Origin: Mycobacterium sp. shizuoka-1
GTDB taxonomy: Bacteria; Actinomycetota; Actinomycetes; Mycobacteriales; Mycobacteriaceae
Assembly: GCF_002723835.1 (NCBI RefSeq)
Contig: NZ_BEWG01000061.1
Coordinates: 60,012 to 124,011, forward strand
Length of the DNA stretch: 64,000 nucleotides
Direction: 5' to 3'
The notes beneath the pieces were generated by a model. It searched no databases. It had not been told where the DNA came from and was given only the letters and a program-made list of their open reading frames with translations. Positions within the stretch are counted from its first letter, which is position 1. Each line of letters opens with the position of its first letter. Shown in pieces: positions 58,686 through 64,000 of the stretch. Position numbers and translations under genes: made by a program.

Positions 58686-59186
58686 TTAGGCGATGACCCG
58701 GACCAGGTAGGGCGCCATGTCCTTGGTGCGTACCGGGGACACCGCCACCACCGTGTCGGTGACCTCGAGCATCTGCTGGTTGCCCAGGAACATCGCGACG
58801 CTTTGAGTTCCTTCCGGCCCATAGAAGATCAAATCGCCGGGCAGTGCCTGGTCGGCGGTGACGTGCTGGCCGACCTTGTACATGTCGCCCGAGGACCGCG
58901 GCAGCTTGGCGCCGACGCCGGCGTAGATGTACTGGATCAGGCCCGAGGAATCGAATCCCATCACCGCGGCACTCTCACCTTTACCCAGCGTGGGTCCGTT
59001 GATGTCGCCGCCGGCCCAGGCGTAGGGCACGCCGCGTTGGGCGAGTCCACGCTGGATCACCATATTCACGTACTGATCCCGGCTGACCGGCGCCGCGGTT
59101 GCCACCGGGGCCAGCAGCCCGGGAATCGCGAACAGCATCACCAAGCCGATCGCGAGGGCATACAAGCGCTTCCTCATCATCTCCAT
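58686..59186 (-). CDS. ripD: RipD-like NlpC/P60 protein with degenerate active site
   Basis: A 166-residue exported NlpC/P60-domain protein. A signal peptide ends near TAAPVS (about 32). The domain shows YAWAGGDINGPTLGKGES, GFDSSGLIQYIYAGVG, PGDLIFYGPEGTQSVAMFLG. The nucleophilic cysteine (normally DCSG) is Ser80, and the catalytic histidine (normally H before VGIYLG) is Ser129. This matches M. tuberculosis RipD, a non-catalytic peptidoglycan binder. GGAAGG lies upstream of the ATG at 59186; ATGs at 59180 and 59177 are alternatives. Confidence 0.87.
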   Translation of the reverse strand: MEMMRKRLYALAIGLVMLFAIPGLLAPVATAAPVSRDQYVNMVIQRGLAQRGVPYAWAGGDINGPTLGKGESAAVMGFDSSGLIQYIYAGVGAKLPRSSGDMYKVGQHVTADQALPGDLIFYGPEGTQSVAMFLGNQQMLEVTDTVVAVSPVRTKDMAPYLVRVIA

Positions 59187-59386
59187 CTCCACCTTCCGGG
59201 CACCCCTGGGCAAAACTCCGTCCCGTTAACAGAGGTCACTTCTGTAACTTCTACAGCAAATGGCGGACAGTCGCTGACCAGCACTTCGCGCTGACCAGGG
59301 GTTTTAGTCAAACCGTGATGTAACGGTGTCCGAAGTGGTGTGCATCCTTGCCCGATCGGTTGCGATCGCCGGTGGCGCCAGCAACC

Positions 59387-60166
59387 TCAGCGCCGTCGGT
59401 CGCGCACCCGGTAGGTCGACGGCCAGGACTTGCGGGAGTCGTCCCCGGTGAGCGCCATGCCCATCCCGCCGACCTTGACGTCGTAGGCCTCTTTGCCGGC
59501 GCCCACTTCGCGGTTGGCGTGCTCCTGCGCCAGGTAGTACAGCTCGTCGATGGCCGCCTCGCTGTACGCGACGAACGACGTCTCGCGCACCGCGTCGTCG
59601 CCGGGGGTCATCGAGTCGGGCAGGATGCGCGACGCGAGCGCGGCCAGTCCCAGCAAGGCGAACGGAATCACCCAGTAGCACAGGAACGACAACGGAGTCC
59701 TGGTGTCGAGGATGGTCGCGTCGCCCTGCACGATCGGCGGGATCGCCGACGACACCGTCATCGCCGCGAACGCAGCGACCCAGATCCAGGTCAGCACCGA
59801 GGTGATCCCGGCGAACAGCTCGCTGCGCACCACCTCGTCGGGGCGACCGGCCGCGGCGAACTCCCGAACGAACGGCTTACCGATCAGCGCACCCGTCAGC
59901 GCGATGAGGAAGATCCCGGCATTGCTCAGCGGCTGCATCCAGCGCTCCATGAACGCCTCGCTGGTCACGACGGTCAGCACAGCCAGCACGAAGAACGTTG
60001 CGACAGCGCCGATTTCGAATGTCAGACCGGGCGCCTTCCTGGCCCGGCCGATGGCGAGGCCGAGCACGGCGATCCCGAGGGCGACCAGGACCGCGGTCTC
60101 GAACGGGACGTTGCCGACCAGAACCCAATAGACGATCCACGGCGCGAAGCCCACCAGAATGCCCAT
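59387..60166 (-). CDS. Integral membrane protein of unknown function
   Basis: A 259-residue protein with about six hydrophobic segments between residues 1 and 205 (for example ILVGFAPWIVYWVLVG, FFVLAVLTVVTSEAF, IFLIALTGALIG, WIWVAAFAAMTVSSAI, PLSFLCYWVIPFALLGLAAL) and a cytoplasmic tail rich in charged residues. I do not recognise a transporter or enzyme motif. The ATG at 60166 starts directly at the first helix. It is divergent from the formate/nitrite-transporter-like gene across 83 nt. The DNA between it and ripD (59187-59386) holds no gene. Confidence 0.72.
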   Translation of the reverse strand: MGILVGFAPWIVYWVLVGNVPFETAVLVALGIAVLGLAIGRARKAPGLTFEIGAVATFFVLAVLTVVTSEAFMERWMQPLSNAGIFLIALTGALIGKPFVREFAAAGRPDEVVRSELFAGITSVLTWIWVAAFAAMTVSSAIPPIVQGDATILDTRTPLSFLCYWVIPFALLGLAALASRILPDSMTPGDDAVRETSFVAYSEAAIDELYYLAQEHANREVGAGKEAYDVKVGGMGMALTGDDSRKSWPSTYRVRDRRR

Positions 60167-60249
60167 GGTGCGCCAGTATATGGGCGCACGTTGAGCGACT
60201 GCCCAGCGGCGCTCCGTGTCGGCGTCGCCGCGCACGGGTACCCCCAACC

Positions 60250-61092
60250 GTGAGTTCGACGAGGCAGCAGCGCCAACTGGGCGAGTCCGACAGTCCCATC
60301 GAGGACGAACTGGAAGCGGCGTTCAACCGCATGGTGGACGAGGGCAGCCAGCGCCTGCACCGCACCTGGCGAGAAGTGCTGGTCACCGGATTCTTCGGTG
60401 GCACCGAGGTGGCGATGGGCGTGCTCGCCTATCTCGCGGTGCTGCACGAGACCGGTGACCAGCTGCTGGCCGGCGTGGCGTTCTCGATCGGCTTCCTGGC
60501 GCTGTTGCTGGGCCGCAGCGAACTGTTCACCGAGGGCTTCCTGGTCCCGGTCACCACCGTGGTCGCCAAGCGGGCCAGCCCCGGGCAGCTCGCCAAATTG
60601 TGGAGCGGCACGCTGGCGGCCAACCTGGTCGGCGGCTGGGTGATCATGGCGCTGATCGTCGCGGCGTTCCCGAAGCTGCGCGAGCAGACCATCGAGTCGG
60701 CGCAGCATTACGCCACCGCCGGTCTGTCGGTGCAGAGCCTGGCGCTGGCCGTGCTCGGCGGCATGGTGATCACGTTGATGACGCGCATGCAGCACGGCAC
60801 CGACTCGGTCCCCGGCAAGATCGCCGCGGCCGTGGCGGGCGCCTTCCTGCTGGCCGGATTACAGCTGTTCCATTCGATCCTGGACTCGCTGTTGATCTTC
60901 GGGGCGCTGTCCACCGGTGTGGCGCCGTTCGGCTACCTCGATTGGCTCGGCTGGTTCTGGTACACGCTGATCGGCAACATCGTCGGCGGATTGGTGCTGG
61001 TGACCTTGCTGCGGTTGTTGCGCAGCAAGGAGCGGCTCAAGGACGAGCGGCGCAACGCCGAAACGCCGGGTCCTACTCCCCCGCCGGATTGA
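60250..61092 (+). CDS. Formate/nitrite transporter (FNT) family protein
   Basis: A 280-residue membrane channel with six hydrophobic segments, the size of the FNT family. The cytoplasmic N-terminus (1-45) is acidic. The family signature GRSELFTEGFLVPVTTVVAK is present, with the repeated discontinuous-helix pattern AGVAFSIGFLALLLGRSELF and later GGMVITLMTRMQHGTDSVPG. It may pass formate, nitrite or a similar small anion. The start is GTG at 60250. Its last 20 nt overlap the convergent PucR gene. Confidence 0.82.
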   Translation: MSSTRQQRQLGESDSPIEDELEAAFNRMVDEGSQRLHRTWREVLVTGFFGGTEVAMGVLAYLAVLHETGDQLLAGVAFSIGFLALLLGRSELFTEGFLVPVTTVVAKRASPGQLAKLWSGTLAANLVGGWVIMALIVAAFPKLREQTIESAQHYATAGLSVQSLALAVLGGMVITLMTRMQHGTDSVPGKIAAAVAGAFLLAGLQLFHSILDSLLIFGALSTGVAPFGYLDWLGWFWYTLIGNIVGGLVLVTLLRLLRSKERLKDERRNAETPGPTPPPD

Positions 61093-62665
61093 GGATCAGC
61101 ATCGCCACATGCAGCGATGTTCGGGACTCGGCGTCGTCGAGATCGAGCCCGATGATGCGCGCCAGGGCCTCCAGCCGCGAGTAGAGCGTCGGCCGCGACA
61201 TGTGCAGCGTCCTGGCCAGTTCGGCCTTGTTGCCGCCGGCGTCCAGAAATCGCCGCAACAGATCGAACGCCTCGTCGCCGTGCTTGGCGCGGTGCGCCAA
61301 CAGCCCCGCCAGTTCGGTCTCGGCGAAGGCCTGCACCTGCGGGTCGGAGCGGATCAGGGACAGCAACCCGCGCAGCCGCACATCCGAGGCGCGATGAAAC
61401 GGTTTGTCGTGCACCGGCATCGACATGGCGACCTCGGCGACATGGCCGGCCTCGCGCAGGCCGCCGACCGCATCGACCAGACGGCTGGACTCCGGCCCCA
61501 CGCCGATCGTGGCGTCGTCCACCCCGTCGAGGCGGAGCACGGCGCGCCGGATCGCCGAGCACACCTCGTCCAGGATCAGCTCCGGGGAACTGGCCGGCCC
61601 GCTGGAACGCTGCGGCGCCAGTACCAGGTCGACCTGGCCGTCATCTCGGGTGGCGGCCAGGCCGGTGTGGCCGGCGGCGCGCACCGTGTGCATGATCGCG
61701 TCCAGCGTGCGCACCCGCCGCTGTGCCACCGCGACCTGGTCAGCCCCCGTGCTCTCGCGTAGCCGGACTGCCATCGGCAGGTAGGTCAGTGCCGGGCGCA
61801 GCCCCAGCGCGTGGGCGCGCGCGGTGGCCTCGGCCTCGTCGGTGATGCGGCCGCGGCGCAGATCGTCGACGAGCCCGCTCTGGGCGCGCAGTTCCAGCGA
61901 GCTGCGGTTCTGCTCGACCATCCGGTGCAGGGCCAGCGCCTGAGCGGCTCGCTCCAACGTCATCACCGCCCGCCCGTCGGCGGTGAGCCGCGGGGCGATC
62001 AAACGGCCCCATTCCTCCCGGTAGGGGCCGACCGGGCAGGCCGTCCAGGTGTCGCCGGTGGTCAGCCGGGAGCGTCGCTCCCAGTCCGCGAGCAGCTCGG
62101 TGGCCGGCACGCCGCGCGCATCGAAGGCCAGCACCTGCCGGTTGAGACCCTCCAGCACCACCGGGGTGTCCAGCATCTCGGCGGCGGCGCTCACGATCTG
62201 GTCGACGGAGGCGCGGCGCATGCTGAGCGCGGTGAACTCCTCGTGCACCCGCTGTCCGTAGGCCACCTCGGCGTACTGGTCGGCGACGATCCGCCGGTGC
62301 ACCTCCTCGGTGATGTCGATGAAGCGCACCGGCCGGTGCAGCACGACCACTGGCAGGGCCAGGTCGGTACCGATCCGGCGGACCGACTCGTCGAGCGCGT
62401 CGATGTGCAGGCCGAGCTCGACCACCACCCCGGCGGCCCCGGCCGCGGCCAAGCCGGGCAGGTAGGCCTCGCGCCGGGCCGGATCGGCCAGCGCCTGACC
62501 CGTGGTCAGAACGAGTTCCCCGCCGGTCAACAGGCCGGACAGGTCGGCCAGGTCGCTGACGTGTACCCAGCGCACCGGCCGGTCCATCGGTCCGGGGCAG
62601 ACCACCTGGGGTTCGCCCGCGCGGATCGAGGGCAGGCGGAGGATGTCGGACAGCGTGAGCTGCAT
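61073..62665 (-). CDS. PucR family transcriptional regulator
   Basis: A 530-residue regulator. The N-terminal PucR ligand domain starts MQLTLSDILRLPSIRAGEPQ and includes WVHVSDLADLSGLLTGGELV. A central GGDEF-like/CdaR segment follows (about 270-410). The C-terminal helix-turn-helix reads FLDAGGNKAELARTLHMSRP then TLYSRLEALARIIGLDLDD, typical of HTH_30. Such regulators usually activate divergent catabolic genes in response to a substrate. Here the divergent gene is mmsA, so control of valine, beta-alanine or related metabolism is likely. The ATG at 62665 abuts a dyad. Confidence 0.9.
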   Translation of the reverse strand: MQLTLSDILRLPSIRAGEPQVVCPGPMDRPVRWVHVSDLADLSGLLTGGELVLTTGQALADPARREAYLPGLAAAGAAGVVVELGLHIDALDESVRRIGTDLALPVVVLHRPVRFIDITEEVHRRIVADQYAEVAYGQRVHEEFTALSMRRASVDQIVSAAAEMLDTPVVLEGLNRQVLAFDARGVPATELLADWERRSRLTTGDTWTACPVGPYREEWGRLIAPRLTADGRAVMTLERAAQALALHRMVEQNRSSLELRAQSGLVDDLRRGRITDEAEATARAHALGLRPALTYLPMAVRLRESTGADQVAVAQRRVRTLDAIMHTVRAAGHTGLAATRDDGQVDLVLAPQRSSGPASSPELILDEVCSAIRRAVLRLDGVDDATIGVGPESSRLVDAVGGLREAGHVAEVAMSMPVHDKPFHRASDVRLRGLLSLIRSDPQVQAFAETELAGLLAHRAKHGDEAFDLLRRFLDAGGNKAELARTLHMSRPTLYSRLEALARIIGLDLDDAESRTSLHVAMLILNPAGE

Positions 62666-62701
62666 TTACATAGTGTAAGACAATGATGCCAATTGCTTAC
62701 A
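62666..62701. promoter_or_regulatory. Dyads in the pucR-mmsA divergent spacer
   Basis: TTACA-TAG-TGTAA (62666-62678) touches the pucR start codon, and TGTAAG (62674-62679) pairs with CTTACA (62696-62701) across 16 nt. They are AT-rich sites in an 81-nt divergent spacer, the expected place for PucR binding. Confidence 0.45.
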
Positions 62702-62746
62702 AATCGTCGGTCCTGGCGGAGGGATCGCGCACGCAGAATCGCAGGT

Positions 62747-64000
62747 ATGACTCTCACCGCGCCCAGCACCCGCGTCCGCACCATCGCCCACTGGGCCGGT
62801 GGCAAGCCGTTCGCCGGCAGCAGTGACCGCACCGCGCCCGTGACCAACCCGGCGACCGGCCAGGTCACCGGGCAGGTCGCGCTGGCCGACGTCGACGACG
62901 CCCGCGCGGTCATCGACGCCGCCGTCGCGGCGTTCCCGGCCTGGCGCGACACGTCGCTGGCCAAGCGGACCTCGGTGCTCTTCGCATTCCGTGAATTGCT
63001 CAACGCGCGTAAGGAGGAGCTGGCCGCGCTCATCACCGCCGAACACGGCAAGGTGCTCTCCGATGCCCTCGGCGAGGTCAGCCGCGGCCAGGAGGTCGTC
63101 GAATTCGCTTGCGGCATCTCGCATCTGCTCAAGGGCGGGATGACCGAGAACGCCTCGACCAACGTCGACGTCGCCTCAATCCGCCAGCCACTGGGACCGG
63201 TCGCGGTGATCAGCCCGTTCAACTTCCCCGCCATGGTGCCGATGTGGTTCTTCCCCATCGCGATCGCCGCGGGCAACACCGTGGTGCTCAAGCCCTCTGA
63301 GAAGGACCCGTCGGCCGCGCTGTGGATCGCCGACCTGTGGGCGCAGGCCGGTCTGCCCGCCGGTGTGTTCAACGTCTTGCAGGGCGACAAGGTCGCCGTC
63401 GACGAACTGCTGACCAACAAGCACATCAAGGCGGTGTCGTTCGTCGGCTCCACCCCGATCGCCCAGTACGTCTACTCGACCGGAACCCTGCACGGCAAGC
63501 GTGTCCAGGCCCTGGGTGGTGCCAAGAACCACGCGGTGATCCTGCCCGACGCCGACCTGGACCTGGCCGCCGACGCGATGGTCAACGCCGGCTTCGGCTC
63601 GGCCGGCGAGCGCTGCATGGCGATCTCGGCGGCGGTGGCCGTCGGGCCGATCGCCGACGAGCTGGTCGCCAAGATCGCCGAGCGCACCGCGACGCTGAAG
63701 ACCGGCGACGGCACCCGCAACTCGGACATGGGCCCGCTGGTGACCAAGGCCCACCGCGACAAGGTGGCCTCCTACATCGATGCCGGCGAAGCCGCGGGCG
63801 CCACGATCGTCGTGGACGGCAGGCAGGTCGTCGCGGACGGTGGCGAGGACGGCTTCTGGCTCGGCCCGACCCTGATCGACAACGTCACCCCGGAGATGAG
63901 CGTCTACACCGACGAGATCTTCGGGCCGGTGCTGTCGGTGCTGCGGGTCGACAGCTATGACGACGCATTGGAGCTGATCAACTCCAACCCGTACGGCAAC
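62747..64000 (+). CDS. mmsA: Methylmalonate-semialdehyde dehydrogenase, CoA-acylating (3' end beyond window)
   Basis: The first 418 codons of an aldehyde dehydrogenase family enzyme. PLGPVAVISPFNFPAMVPMW, LKPSEKDPSAALW, VSFVGSTPIAQYVYSTG, KRVQALGGAKNHAVILPDAD and the nucleophile loop GSAGERCMAISAAV are those of MmsA, which converts methylmalonate or malonate semialdehyde to propionyl- or acetyl-CoA. GAKNHA in place of the usual GGK(S/N)P is characteristic. The frame is still open at 64000. It is divergent from a PucR regulator, its likely activator. This step belongs to valine, inositol or beta-alanine breakdown. Confidence 0.93.
   Translation, partial: MTLTAPSTRVRTIAHWAGGKPFAGSSDRTAPVTNPATGQVTGQVALADVDDARAVIDAAVAAFPAWRDTSLAKRTSVLFAFRELLNARKEELAALITAEHGKVLSDALGEVSRGQEVVEFACGISHLLKGGMTENASTNVDVASIRQPLGPVAVISPFNFPAMVPMWFFPIAIAAGNTVVLKPSEKDPSAALWIADLWAQAGLPAGVFNVLQGDKVAVDELLTNKHIKAVSFVGSTPIAQYVYSTGTLHGKRVQALGGAKNHAVILPDADLDLAADAMVNAGFGSAGERCMAISAAVAVGPIADELVAKIAERTATLKTGDGTRNSDMGPLVTKAHRDKVASYIDAGEAAGATIVVDGRQVVADGGEDGFWLGPTLIDNVTPEMSVYTDEIFGPVLSVLRVDSYDDALELINSNPYGN

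Overview
The window reads as chromosomal DNA of a mycobacterium, most likely an environmental or rapidly growing species (Mycolicibacterium-like). Support comes from uniformly high GC, frequent GTG starts, and families typical of the group: a PepD-type HtrA protease, a catalytically degenerate RipD-type NlpC/P60 protein, a cutinase, a Tat-exported DUF1906 protein, DUF5078 and DUF4193 proteins, a fatty-acyl-AMP ligase, F420-linked enzymes, a type III polyketide synthase and many TetR regulators. The species cannot be named from the sequence alone. No rRNA, tRNA, CRISPR array or intact insertion sequence was seen. Function names rest on motif recognition by eye, with no database search.

Layout. 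1-4.1 kb: end-truncated MFS exporter, TesB-like thioesterase, P1-family peptidase, dienelactone-hydrolase-like enzyme. 4.4-7.9 kb: a tightly coupled five-gene run (rhodanese, small membrane protein, K+ channel-like protein, thiolase-fold protein without the usual cysteine, DUF35 partner). 7.9-14.1 kb: HicB-like and DUF1801 proteins, a secreted cysteine-repeat protein, then a three-gene operon of patatin-like phospholipase, HExxH metallopeptidase and metallo-beta-lactamase-fold hydrolase. This operon is the best candidate for an uncharacterised system. 14.2-17.4 kb: P450 and UbiB-like kinase divergent from a TetR gene with a palindromic operator. 17.4-27 kb: accessory-looking DNA with palindromic repeats, gene remnants (an FTR1 fragment, a MazE-like/luciferase-like chimera), an epimerase-MarR-oxidoreductase-LysR group, an orphan PIN protein, and an SDR/TetR pair with two operators.

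27-40.7 kb: GGDEF-EAL c-di-GMP enzyme, DUF1906 protein, a 33-residue zinc-ribbon ORF, SDR, P-loop ATPase, a second DUF35-thiolase pair with intact cysteines, HD protein, cutinase, F420-type luciferase-like oxidoreductase, methyltransferase, hydrolase-LuxR fusion, NlpC/P60 protein and pepD. 40.9-47.2 kb: lipoprotein FKBP isomerase, a run of small exported or membrane proteins, a PPOX/F420 protein and tex. 47.6-54.3 kb: type III PKS with isoprenylcysteine-methyltransferase-like partner, a three-gene nitrile hydratase/thiocyanate hydrolase-like operon with an unusual metal motif and His-rich tail, a second TesB-like thioesterase, and a large secreted protein with a carbohydrate-binding-like module. 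54.6-64 kb: enoyl-CoA hydratase, fatty-acyl-AMP ligase, TesB thioesterase, DUF4193, ripD, two membrane proteins (one formate/nitrite-transporter-like), and a PucR regulator divergent from a methylmalonate-semialdehyde dehydrogenase gene that runs off the end.

How the parts may connect: acyl-CoA and lipid metabolism dominates (two thiolase-DUF35 modules, three thioesterases, hydratase, FadD, PKS). A related 12-bp palindrome followed by TCG(A/T)T occurs upstream of three otherwise unrelated units (sulfurtransferase operon, patatin operon, c-di-GMP enzyme), suggesting a shared regulator.
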